Shown here one piece after another: positions 12,674 to 22,867 of a stretch of DNA of 64,000 bases. Each line of letters begins with the position of its first letter. Position 1 is the stretch's first letter. The position numbers and the translations under genes are program-made. Source of the DNA: Trichosphaerium sp. ATCC 40318 (Eukaryota; Discosea; Flabellinia; Trichosidae); NCBI GenBank assembly GCA_038496445.1, contig JALMLS010000228.1, forward strand, positions 310,001 through 374,000, in the 5' to 3' direction. A model generated the notes under the pieces. That model was not told the origin of the DNA, did no database searches, and saw nothing but the letters and a program-made list of their open reading frames with translations.

Positions 12674-13332
12674 TTATTGCAATTCTAAAGATAATAAGTG
12701 AGATCTTAACGGAGAAGAATGTCATTGATGTGAAAAAACAATGTACCTGCAAATGGCAGCACCATACGCTTGCCTTGAATACGGCAATTGCCACCAGATA
12801 CATCACAAGTGTAGCCGTTTGGACAACAATGAATTTCGTCCGCACAGCATATACCATTGCGGTATGGGCAGCAACCAGTTCCGTCAGACATGTTACAACA
12901 TGTGTCTTGCTCTGGACAAGTGAATGGTTGACATGCGGACACATTGTCCTAAACGGAGTAAGTGTGGTTTTTTTCGTTATTGCAGTAATACCTTAAGGTC
13001 TTTAGGTATCATTTTTACCTCATCGCCATGTAAACCAATGCAAGCTCCTCCTAAGGTTATTGTCAGAGTAAGAAATGGCAATATAAAATTCTGTACTGCT
13101 TAGATCGCAAGTATAGCCTTTAGGGCAACAGTTTAGGCCATCGGAGCAACATTCCGCATTTTCTATAGGGCAACACCCAAATGAGCCTAGTATCGCCTTA
13201 GGATTACCGCCAGTCGTAGTTACACTCACCTTCATAGCCACAGCATGTGTCCTTGCTTGAACAAGTGCCAGCTGGGCAGTATTGACTCAGTACCACGTAA
13301 ACGCACGCCAATAACAAAAATAACACTTTCAT
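12674..13332 (-). CDS. Secreted granulin-repeat protein (progranulin-like)
   Basis: ATG 13332 opens a signal peptide (MKVLFLLLACVYVVLSQYC). Spliced product has two granulin modules with the characteristic CC pairs: CGYEGSFGCCPIENAECC followed by CCPKGYTC, and CCNMSDGTGCCPYRNGICC followed by CCPNGYTC. Exon 1 ends at TATGAAG; a 43-nt intron precedes GGCTCATTTGGG; a short third exon (GACIGLHGDE) restores frame to DNVSACQP. The last exon is only about 11 nt (12684-12674, giving ELQ stop); reading through instead stops near 12706. Granulins are disulfide-stacked secreted or lysosomal peptides; amoebae encode short versions of this kind. Function here is likely extracellular or endolysosomal. Confidence 0.88.
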
Positions 13333-13686
13333 ACGTTCCGAGTTTGCAAACAAAGCGAATAAAGTGGAATTTCGCTTGGTTTTTCTGGTCAAATGTCTTA
13401 GAAACTCAGAATTTAGTTCAAACTAAGGGTGTTACGTAGGTACGACTTTTTATGGCGAATTCATGGCGAGAAACAGCGTTTAGTAACATAGCCTTCTAGT
13501 ACATTTTAACGGAATCTAAATGTCGTGTGGTGGCGTACCAATCGCGTATTCCAGCCGCATAAATAGTTCTACAGCCCCACCCCGCGGACAAAGTAATCTA
13601 TACAACAAGGTGGCGTTATAGCAGGCTCTAAACCGTTTCACTAACAAATTCTAGGTTGTAATTAATTTATCGGCCAGAGAATCAGT
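13333..13686. other. Divergent intergenic region
   Basis: Holds the 5' regions of the granulin gene (-) and the TBC gene (+). More GC-rich than most spacers (for example gccccaccccgcgg near 13575). No supported coding exon; a missing first exon of the TBC gene could lie here. Confidence 0.35.
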
Positions 13687-14812
13687 ATGGATGAAAAAAA
13701 CAGGCGCGTTGAGTCTGTTAAAAAAGAATCCAGCCGTGCGTTATCGTTTTTGTAAAATATTTTTTTCCTAAAACATCTGAATCGGTTTGTAGGTTTTCAC
13801 ATACTACAATACACTAGCTCTACCTGATAATATTGATACTAAAATCCGAAACGACATTCACAGGACATTTCATCATTTTAATAAAACAAAGTACGTTGTA
13901 CACAACTCAACCCCTTGTGTACACACTACAGTGCGTTGTAATTAACACAGCTAAGACAGGAAGGACTATATCAAGTTCTAAGAGCGTATGCTCACTTCAA
14001 TCCTGATGTAGGTATGTTAAAGCCTCATTTATGAACGTCTGTGTTGAATTCATCGTTAGGATATTGTCAAGGGATGAATTTCATCGCTGGTGTAATTCTA
14101 GAGAACCTGCCACCTGAGAAGTGCTTCTGGGTGTTTCTTCAATTTATGAGGTACGCTTTTAATTGCTTACAACCGTCTTGAAGTAATATTTCTGATAGAA
14201 AACTTGGATTGGCGTCGTTATTTATGCCTGGTTTACCAGGTACGCCAAATACTATCTATATACGTTAAAGAGATTGTGTTAACGCTATACAATAGGTCTT
14301 GAAGAGAAATTAAGGGCTTTTAAGATAGTTCAAGGACGATTTTTGCCTAAACTTCTTGAACATTTTGTGCGTATTTTTTCAAGTGTTTTTCTTCACAACA
14401 GTCGGTTTAACACGTAGACTTTTAGGAAGGTTTAGGCCTAGAGGGTCTAGTTTTTGCGAATAAGTGGTTTTTAACGCTATTCGGATGTAAATATGATATA
14501 GTAACACTCACAAAGTTTTTTGATGCGTTTTTGGTTTTTGGGTGGAATTCCATGTATGCGCTATCTCTGGCTATCTTACAACATAAACAAACGTGCGTCG
14601 CGTTTATTACAAGTGTTGTCGGCTGATTTTTAACTTCAGAGAGCTCTTACAGTGTGATAACATTGGTGATGCATTTGTACGTTGGTAGCTAGCGCTACAC
14701 GCATATTTTTGACACATTGTAGGTATTGTTAGAGACAGCTCCGTCTGAACTTCCATTCATTAAGATTACTACACTCGCCTCTACGTTTTTAGCTAATATG
14801 GAACCCAACTGA
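13687..14812 (+). CDS. Short TBC-domain Rab GTPase-activating protein
   Basis: TBC proteins speed GTP hydrolysis on Rab GTPases with a dual Arg/Gln finger. Both are visible: IRNDIHRTF (Arg finger, near 13845) and GYCQGMNFIAG (Gln finger, near 14060). Other family blocks: LYQVLRAYAHFNPDVGYCQG, PPEKCFWVFLQFM, LLEHFV, GLVFANKWFLTLFGCKYD, and a final LPFIKITTLASTFLANMEPN with TGA at 14810-14812. Chosen start ATG 13687 (MDEKNRRVESVKKESS); the first intron fits a GTGCGT donor. The product lacks the usual N-terminal RGxxW helix of the TBC fold, so either the domain is truncated or an upstream exon was missed. Confidence 0.8.
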
Positions 14813-14861
14813 CCTGTATTAAATTAATGTTTATAACCAATACTCTTTTGTTTGATTATCT

Positions 14862-16121
14862 CAATGATTTGCAGTCATGTTCATGAACAAAACAAGATAT
14901 TGCCTACTTTTACGACTCTCCATGCAACAACTAGTCATTCTAAGAGCCATGCAAGAGGTGAGTAAATCGCTACATGATGTACAATATTACTGGGTGAGAC
15001 TAACAGCTAGACGGCTGTCCCTTTCTTTGGAAATATTTTGGCAATTTCAACTACTCTGTTAATTTGGGTTGCAAAAAAACAAAAAGGTCAAACTTGGCCT
15101 GTAGTTCTACTTAAAGAATTGATGAAGCGCAAAAGAACACAAACTGATTCAACCCGTAAGTACCCTCTTTGAAGTCTCCTTGAGCGTTCTTATCTTTAAT
15201 GGCAGTTTCGTAGACTCACAAATACAAGCTCCCAAAAAAAGTAAGACACAACTGCAGTATGAACTTTCGTATTTTTTTCTTAGCCTTTGCTCAAGTTTCT
15301 TAGGCACTACTTACTGTTTTATATGTGTACCAATCCAAAGTAAGTGTATGATGGGTATTCTATCCAACATGCCACGTTTTATTTATTGAGCTGATGTGGA
15401 ACGAGGTTGAGAAAAAACACACGTTTATTGAGTCTCCAGAGTTCGCATACAATGCAGCTGGCTCAGAAGGAACTAGGCTTATAAATTGGTTCCTGAGTTC
15501 AACACCTGAAGAACTTGGTTGGTCGTCAGATTTAGCGATAACCATAGAAGATATATGATTCTTCCAACTAGAGTTTTGGGAACTGGGGCTGCATTGAAGG
15601 CATTACCAAGTTTGTACGTTTTTAATCTCAAACTTTTTTGACATGCTATTAGATTAAGTCTGGTATGACAACTGGTGGAAGAAAGTACATTATCACGTGG
15701 CCTGTTGGTGATAAAGTTCTTACCTCTTCTAATTTGCCTTGTTTTTGTGACGTTGTTAGCACACTGGAGTCAATACATAACGCTGGGTATGTGTAATATC
15801 AGACATTTAGTTGTACTTTTTTTGTGTTAATCTTTCGTTTAAGGGATATCAGCCCATCAAGCATTGTCATTCAGAGAGAAAGATTCATACTAATTGCTCA
15901 CGGAACAGTGATACCTATCAACACTAAAACAAAGTTCCAAGGTTCCGTGTTATTCTACATATTGCGAGGAACAGCAAGACTTCAAGAACTTGGTGAATGA
16001 ATGGAAGAAACTTCTTAACATAGCTACGTTAAAACGTGCTGTAAAGATGTGCAAAGAATGTGACTATGAAGCGTTGAGAATGTACTACATAGAAGAACAG
16101 GGATTGGTTGAAATGGAATAG
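14862..16121 (+). CDS. Protein with degenerate protein-kinase-like fold
   Basis: Proposed start ATG 14862, 49 bp after the TBC stop. Exons include QTWPVVLLKELMKRKRTQTD near 15090, a block LMWNEVEKKHTFIESPEFAYN from about 15391, IKSGMTTGGRKYIITWPVGDK from about 15655, and CDVVSTLESIHNAGDISPSSIVIQ near 15750-15870. The last block resembles a kinase catalytic loop (LxxIHxxG.xHxDIxPSNIV), but the HRD histidine and DFG are not clear; the equivalent of DFG reads AHG. The tail (NEWKKLLNIATLKRAVKMCKEC) closes at TAG 16119-16121, with a 37-nt intron. This could be a FunK1-like or other atypical kinase relative. The junction near 15540 is not resolved. Confidence 0.45.
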
Positions 16122-16343
16122 TTAACAATTTGCTTAACAATAACCACTAAATAAATACCTTCCTTTGTAACTTTAGCTGTGTCTATGGCACTAGCCATTC
16201 CAGAACCCTTACAATATCCACATTTTAGCAGTGTAGCTGCCAACGCGCCAATACCAAGGGCGTATACGTATTCGGCACCACAATAACTACCGCTTCTATT
16301 TCCAGTTCTTCCGCCTTGTGCGCCTTGGCTACGCAGGCTTTCT
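16085..16343 (-). CDS. Possible small membrane-associated protein with CxxCxGxG motif
   Basis: After an acceptor at 16344, the minus strand reads a Gly-rich stretch (RTGNRSGSYCGAEYVYALG), a short hydrophobic run (GIGALAATLL) and then KCGYCKGSGMASA. CGYCKGSG matches a DnaJ-type CxxCxGxG zinc knuckle half-site. An upstream exon and start codon were not found, and the 3' end overlaps the opposite-strand gene's last codons by about 37 nt. It may be real but incomplete, or an old fragment. Confidence 0.3.
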
Positions 16344-16435
16344 CTAAAATTGCAAGATATTCATAGTAGTTACTACAAGGAAAAAGTTGTATCCACCGCG
16401 GTATAATAGTGAGCAAGCGTTAATCGACTTTCGGC

Positions 16436-16505
16436 AAACCACATATCTGGATATCTAGATATTTTCGAGGATAAAAAAAAATCTAGATATCCAGATATGT
16501 GGTTT
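16436..16505. repeat. Perfect inverted repeat, 25-bp arms
   Basis: Arms 16436-16460 and 16481-16505 are exact reverse complements, separated by 20 bp. Each arm contains the run ATCTGGATATCTAGAT. It can form a strong hairpin or cruciform. No coding sequence spans it. Confidence 0.9.
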
Positions 16506-16546
16506 TAGTATGTCTTAAAATGGTGTGCTCTACGATGCCTTGAAAT

Positions 16547-16602
16547 ATATCTAGTTTTTATTGACCCTTCCTTTTCTCAAAACTAGATATCTAGATATCT
16601 AG
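16547..16602. repeat. Nested palindrome related to the preceding hairpin
   Basis: 16547-16558 (atatctagtttt) pairs with 16579-16590 (aaaactagatat), and 16583-16602 is a 20-bp perfect palindrome built of CTAGATAT units. It shares the ATATCTAGAT core with the hairpin at 16436-16505. Confidence 0.85.
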
Positions 16603-16639
16603 ATAATCACAACATCTCTGAAACAATTCTTGCTGTTAT

Positions 16640-17497
16640 AACTACACTGTGGTGCTGTGCGGAGTGTTTGAGGTTAGCACGAACTCCGACTTGTTTGTTT
16701 TTTTAATTCTAGCGGGACAAAGTATCACGTGGGTTAAACAAACAGAAGGCTTCCAATCAATTATCATTTTTTCCACATGTGTTTACCGTTTTAAGGTTTT
16801 AGAGGTATTTCGCACCAACATCATAGTATGTCATAAGAAACGCAAAACTGGCCGCCGCTTTTTGCGTGTGAAGTATTTCTTTTTTGATACAAAACAAAAA
16901 AGTGACTTTTTCATTCTCGTGGTATTCATAGTCTTTTGTTTGCGTATGCTGTTCCGCATGTCATAAAGCGAATGTTCGCATATGTGTACAGTAAGTGAGT
17001 CATTCTTAAAGCAGCTGTATTGTGCCTTGTCAACATGCAATCAACTGAACATATGAGAGAATGGTAGCGGTGATATGAAAAGATTTATGGTTCAGGACAT
17101 TACCACACCGTTGTTGGTGCCACTTAAGCAAAGTACAACCAGACACATAAAGGAAAACGACTTGCGGGTTTTCTAGCGCTATTTATTGGTTTTGTGTCAC
17201 TGTGTCAACAACAGGGTTTCAAACACTGATACACCCAAAACTACTTGTTAGCATTTTCTAGCGCTACTGAACACTTTTGCTAGCGAACCAAAGAAGTACA
17301 CAGTTCGCTAGCTCTCTTCCTTTTTAAAGGAATTTATTTTCATTCAACACAAAAAGCATTCGCAGCAGCTCTTCACTTGCAAATCTTTTAAGTACGTCAA
17401 TTGAAACTATATCAAAGCTTATTTTTGGATGTTTTTACCATCTTGTGTTTCTGATCACGTGATACTAAAAACGTCACTAAATTGTTTCTTTTTTAGA
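16640..17497. promoter_or_regulatory. Upstream region of the Reeler/LPMO gene with four CTAGCG boxes
   Basis: No supported exon. Between 17173 and 17311 the hexamer CTAGCG occurs four times: 17173-17178, 17268-17273, 17280-17285 and, inverted, 17306-17311. They lie 190-325 bp before the start codon, just upstream of a likely 5'-UTR intron whose acceptor ends at 17496. Clustering suggests a transcription-factor site, which is inference. Confidence 0.4.
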
Positions 17498-18842
17498 ATG
17501 CGCGCTTGTTTACTACTTTGCGCGCTCTTGGTTATGGTAGCCATGGTAAACGGTGCCTCAAGGCCTACTGAGTCCGTACCTAACTGTGATGCTGCTTCTC
17601 CTGACTGGGGATGTCCTCCTGGTGATTACAGAGTATTCGGAAACGGTAGAGTCGACAGACTCACTTGTAGAAAGCAACCAGAGCCTCGTATGTCTTGGGC
17701 CACAAAAGTAGTTCGCAGCAATGCCTACAGCACTTGGGCTGGTAACGAAGACGATAAAAAGCGCGAATACGTTCCTGACATGGTCATGGACATAAGTATT
17801 CGTGTCAACAACTACGCTTTCAAATACCGCGGTATTCTCATCTATGCTCAAGATGCGGGTGGTAACAGAGTTGGTGAATGGCTTCTACCAGATGAAACGA
17901 ATCGTAAGCGTACCAGAAAAAGTTCTTTTCATTTTCTGAAAACTAATGTGATTCATGACCTTTTTGGCTTTTTTTGTTGTGGTTTATTTTCTGACTCTTT
18001 TGTAGCATTCTTTCAATTGCCTTGGCCTAATACACACGTGTGTCGCCAAAGTATTACACACAACAGCGCTGAAATCAAGCCTCTTAAGTCAACATGGAAG
18101 TGGAAGGCTCCGGCAAGAGGAACAGGAGCAGTAACTTTTCACTGTTTGATTAAGCAAGGTGATGCCAATACTGGCGCCTTTTATTGGCCAAACAACGGTG
18201 GCGCTGGTCCACTCAAACTCACAGAATCAAGAAGCGGTAAACCACGTCAAACATGGTTTCAATCCAACGTAAGCGTTTTTCTTTTTACTTTTTCTTTTTT
18301 AAATGTTGTTCCCTCACTAATGTTTCTTCTTAGAGAGGTCAATCTTGTACTGATAGATGTGCTGAAGAGAATCTCCAATGTGATGTCGTCCATATGGAGC
18401 GTGTTAACAGCCCAACGAGAATCGAACAGCTCATTATTCCACAAAGTTTCCCTTGCAAACTTCCATATGTCAGCGGATGTAGCAACAAAGGAGCTACAAT
18501 GGGCACTGATGGCCTTTGCTATTTTGACGATACAAGATGTGCATCACAAGGACGTAATACAGGAAGAGTTACCTGTGACTCCAGAAGCGGTGATACAAGA
18601 ATCGGGTATGCTACACTCAAAGTCAAACCGTTTTGCTTTTTTTAAATTCGGGTTTCTTTGAACTTACCTTCTTTGTTAGACTTCGTATGTGCAAATGTCT
18701 TGCAAATACTCTTCCACCTGCCAACCCAGGCAATACTGTTATTGCCGCAAGAGGTGCAACCTCACCTGCAACAAAATCGACAACATCATTCTTGTTCATG
18801 GCTCTCTCTGTCCTCGGTTTGACAATGCGTTCTTCTGGAAAA
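17498..18842 (+). CDS. Secreted Reeler-domain and Cys-rich module (frame open into next gene)
   Basis: ATG 17498 opens a signal peptide (MRACLLLCALLVMVAMVNGA). Exons 17498-17903, 18006-18268, 18334-18605 and 18680 onward. Residues about 60-220 fit a Reeler domain: FKYRGILIYAQDAGGNRVG, then ITHNSAEIKPLKSTWKWKAP and GAVTFHCLIKQ. A Cys-rich part follows (GQSCTDRCAEENLQC, CYFDDTRC). Reeler proteins are secreted or surface proteins in defence and adhesion. The frame then runs through TSPATKSTTSFLFMALSVLG, which looks like a GPI-anchor or hydrophobic tail, without any stop into the next signal peptide. Either one polyprotein or two genes with an unseen splice variant. Confidence 0.75.
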
Positions 18843-20662
18843 ATGACAACTTCAGTTGTCTTGGCTCTCTTCCTCATTGCTTTGGTTTCCTTCCCTACCA
18901 CTCAAGCTCACAACTGGCAATTTGGAATTGGTAGAAGCGCAGATATTGCTAGTACCCAAACACCATGTCCATCCAGAAGCCAAGCTTCTCCTCACGTTCA
19001 AGTCGGTCCAGGACAACGTTTTGAAATTGAGTGGGCTGTTGGTCATACACACCCTTCATACTACGTTATCGTCAAAGCAGAAGATGAACCAAGACTCAGA
19101 GAAGTTACTTTTGACTCCATGGAGACGTACCTCAATGAAGCATCAAATGGAGACTGCCAAAACTTGCCTGTATACCACAGACAATTCAGAGCTCGTGATG
19201 CTGGTTTTAATGCTTTCTTACAATACTACAGCGGAGCGATCCCTAAAACCTCTCCAAATTTCATCCCCAGACCAGAAGCCTTCGGTGTTTGGGCAGATGA
19301 TGCTACATTGTTCGGATACAAGGACAACCTAGAAGTAAGAAACTACTGCGAATACAGAAATAGCAAGATGCCTTTCGTTAGAGGTATATTCAAGTTTGAA
19401 CATTTTGCACACAGAGCTCAAGACGCCGACATGGTCAGACTTCGAGTTCCTGCCGGATCTGAGTTTGGTGCTTATGTTGTACAATGGCTATGGAGAGGAT
19501 ACAGAGATTGTATTGACCTTGACTACGTCAACAGACAAGTTAAAGATATCTATGGTCTACCAAACCCTGATGGTGGTTTCACGTACGTTCACTTTTCTTG
19601 TTTTTTCTCTTCACATGTGTTTTCTCACGTGCCAATTCTTTTTTTTAATACTAATTTATCACATTAATTAACTTGATTTTTAGTCGTATTGATCACTGTT
19701 ATTTCCCTGATCTCCGTGAAGTTTTTGGTAAGTTGTTTTTACTTAATAACTGCGTTGCATGTACTTCTTACTAACATGCTCATGTAGATTGTCACAGAAT
19801 TTACAACGATGCTAGTGTTTGCGCTAGACAATGTGAACAGAGACAAGGTGGATGTGAAGGATATATTGTCATGCCTCGATTCCCTGAAGCAAACCAATAC
19901 AACGGGCAAGCTAATCTCCTTCCTCAGCTTTGCAAAGATGTTGTAGTCAACATCGGCGCTGACTGGCAAACATCTGACGTTTGCTTTACTGTCCGTGCTC
20001 GTTTGGCTTCCGAAACCTTCGGTCTAACAGAAATCGTACATGCCGGAGATCCAGCCTACCACTCGACATGTTATTTGAAGGGATCAGGACGTCTATTTAC
20101 CGACTTTGAAATCCCACCTCTACATCAAGATATCCCATGGAGACACGGAGATGAGTGCATTTCTTGTGATGCTGCGAACCTTAACAAAAACATCACACGT
20201 ATTCCTAAATGGCCTATGACAAACGACTGTAGAAACTGCGACTTGGAACCAAAGACTGATACACCTCCATTCAATCCACCTCAACTCATCCTCAAACAAG
20301 CCGGCATGTTCTGTGACGGTTTCTACGGATTCTGGTTCAACCTTGGAGGTGGCGTAAGACACCACACATGCAACAACGGTGCTGAAGGTACATGCCATAA
20401 AGAAGTACTCATTAGAGGACGTATTGCCAACTGGAATCAATGGCATTTCCCTGGAGAATGTGCAGCTGCCGCTTCACTAGATCCAGAGTGTTCTGATGAT
20501 ATCTACACTCTAGACTTGACATTTCTCACATACAGAGACCAAATGGCAGTTAGATGTTGGTGTATTCGAAAACAAAGCTGTTGTAATGGGTGCAGACCAA
20601 CAGATCCTGGAACTGACTCTCACATGTGGAATATATGGACACTTGATCGTGGTACATCATAA
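18843..20662 (+). CDS. Secreted LPMO-like protein with mature N-terminal histidine
   Basis: From ATG 18843 the sequence is a second signal peptide (MTTSVVLALFLIALVSFPTT, then QA) whose predicted cleavage leaves HNWQFGIG, a mature N-terminal His. Downstream WAVGHTHPSYYVIVKAED resembles the second histidine region of lytic polysaccharide monooxygenases, and YVVQWLWRGYRDCIDL resembles their C-terminal strand before the axial aromatic residue. Together they suggest a copper histidine brace acting on chitin, cellulose or similar. Introns follow near 19583-19682 and 19726-19788. The C-terminal half is long and Cys-rich (ICHRIYNDASVC-type apple-like block, then about 250 residues) with no domain I recognise. 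TAA ends at 20662. Which LPMO family, if any named one, is unclear. Confidence 0.65.
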
Positions 20663-20839
20663 ATAACAAATAGTCAAGCATACTTTTTTTTAAATACAAT
20701 AATAAATAAAATAATCTAATATCTCATCCCTCAAAACGTCTCAGTTATCACACATTAAGTTTTTGAAATAAAAAAATTGTTTGTAATATAGCGAGTTATT
20801 AAGTTAAGACAGTCACGTGTGTTGGTTGACAATCAAGTT

Positions 20840-22679
20840 TTATTGTTGAGCGGTTTGTGATTTTTTTTTGGATTCTTCCCATTTACTTATAATATCTCTA
20901 TTTGAATAGTACCTAGAAGCAAATCTCCATACAACACCCCAAGCACCTAAGAATATAATACTTCTACTAGCATCTAAAAACTGGTCAGAAAATACTCAAA
21001 AAAGAAAATTTATTACGTGAAACAAAACAACCTATACTTACGGTATGATGCTTTACGAATTCTGGGTACAAGCCATTTCGCTACTGTTTCTGCTTCTTCT
21101 GATAAACAGTTAAGTATCTTTCTCTTCATAGGTGTTAGATCTGTGGCGCCTAATAATAGATCTGTAGCAACCATGCCAGGCTGACATATATGTAATTTTA
21201 TTTTGCTGTATTTATCTATTTATTGCAAAAATAGAGTCAGTACATGTTTTGCTGTACGAAGAAACATTCATGAAAGATGCGTACCTCCAGCTTTCTTTAG
21301 CTCTTTGTTTAACGTCTTAATCATTTGTCCATAGGGAGCTATAGAGAATGAGAAATTAAGAAAAATTAATAAATAAATAAATAAAATTAGGGTATCCATT
21401 ACCTTTTGAAGCTCCGTATGATGCGAAAGAAGGTGTGCTCATGTCTAATACAACTCATTAGATAAAATCGTGTTATAATATCAAAGGGTAATCAAGTTAC
21501 TTACATTTAGATGTAGGACCACCAGCGCCATCCATAAGAAAGATATTTCCGCCATTTGGTTGCTTAGCCATTAAATTAATAGCAACTTGAGTACCATAAA
21601 TAGCACCTAAAATACCACATTAAGATGCTTACACTCTCTTACCACTCAATGTGCTACCCAAAAGTTGCAGTTAACCCCAACAGCAAACTTAATCGGGTAG
21701 TTTGGAGTTGAGATGTTTGAAAAAAAAGTAAATCCATAAAAATATTTTTAACTTCAATGTTACAGTGTTCTCTTTAAAATGTTGTGTTACATACCAAGTA
21801 AATTTGTTTCAATAACCGAACGTATATCGTTGCTATCAGAAACTTCCCAAATTGGTTTCCTTGTTGATTGAGTCTTACCTGCATTATTAATCCAAATATC
21901 TATCGAACCTAGAAAAAAAAGAGAAAAGTAAGTTAAAAAAAACCCAACTAAATCTTTGCGAGAAATACACGTAAATCACCAACTACGCGTGGACATTGAG
22001 TCCGCGCGTAGCTATCAATTAGAGGCAGTTTTTCCAAAAAAAAAAGTACAAGAATAAAACATCAACCGCTGGCACGTGCTGACTATAATAGTAAAACTGA
22101 GTCTTTTTTTTTTACCTAGTTCTTGTTGTGCCCATTCACCAAAGTTTTTGAGTTCTTCAGCGTTCGTAACGTCACATGCTCTTCCAATAATGTTTACATT
22201 TTCAAAATCTTTGTTTAGTGTACTAACAGCGTTATCAACCTTTTGCTGAGATCTAGACATTATAACGACGTTATCACCCAAGTTTGCAAACTCGTGAGCC
22301 AGCGCATAGCCCAAACCTAAAAGGTTTGTTAACGGACAATCAATTTTGCGAACAAGAATCTAGTATATGAACAGTTGGGGCAGTGAAAGCGCGTAATAGC
22401 GTATTAAAGCGGAGAATAAATAAGAGGAAAGGATAATTATTTTATAGCGTTTGATAGACGCTGTAGAATGTATTTTAGTTCAGTTTAGCGAATGCAGGAA
22501 CGTTTAAAGCAAGTTTAGACAGAGAAAGCGTTAGTACCAGCAGAACTTCCCGTTATTACTACGTTGCGGTTATTTCTCGTGTAGTCTACGCTACTACAGA
22601 ATAAAAACCTGTAACCCAAATAAACAGCAGCAGCTGAAACACCGGCGATCAAAGCTGTGGAAAGGTTGTCTTTGTTCAT
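20840..22679 (-). CDS. Short-chain dehydrogenase/reductase, membrane-anchored
   Basis: NAD(P)-dependent oxidoreductase of the classical SDR fold. ATG 22679 starts a hydrophobic anchor (ALIAGVSAAAVYLGYRFLF), then VVITGSSAG|LGYALAHEFA (cofactor TGxxxGxG across an intron), IDIWINNAG, and a catalytic Ser-Tyr-Lys region ending in SFASYGASKG. Later CQPGMVATDLLLGATDL is the usual PG motif; this plus the overall style resembles chlorophyll-b-reductase-like (NYC1/NOL) SDRs, but substrate is unknown. About eight exons; stop TAA 20842-20840. The minus-strand order is continuous and all key residues are present. Confidence 0.85.
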
Positions 22680-22867
22680 GTTAGTGACAGTATGTACTAA
22701 AAAACAGTTAAGACAAGCCTTGAAATTGGTGGTATCTTTCACGTGCCACTCGTTTGTTGCTTGGACTATGACTTTGTCTTATTGGGAAACGCCATTGGGA
22801 GTTTGGAACGACTTGTTTGTAGTTGTTTTCTCCACGGTAAGTCACTGTACGTTATAGTTGGTTGTCC

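Noticed and set aside
16649-16966. Plus-strand open frame of about 105 codons
   Set aside because: No ATG, low-complexity Phe/Val content, no domain and no splice partner.
17429-17497. Start of the Reeler gene at an earlier in-frame ATG (17429)
   Set aside because: A typical acceptor (TTTTTTAG) ends at 17496 and the signal peptide fits the ATG at 17498.
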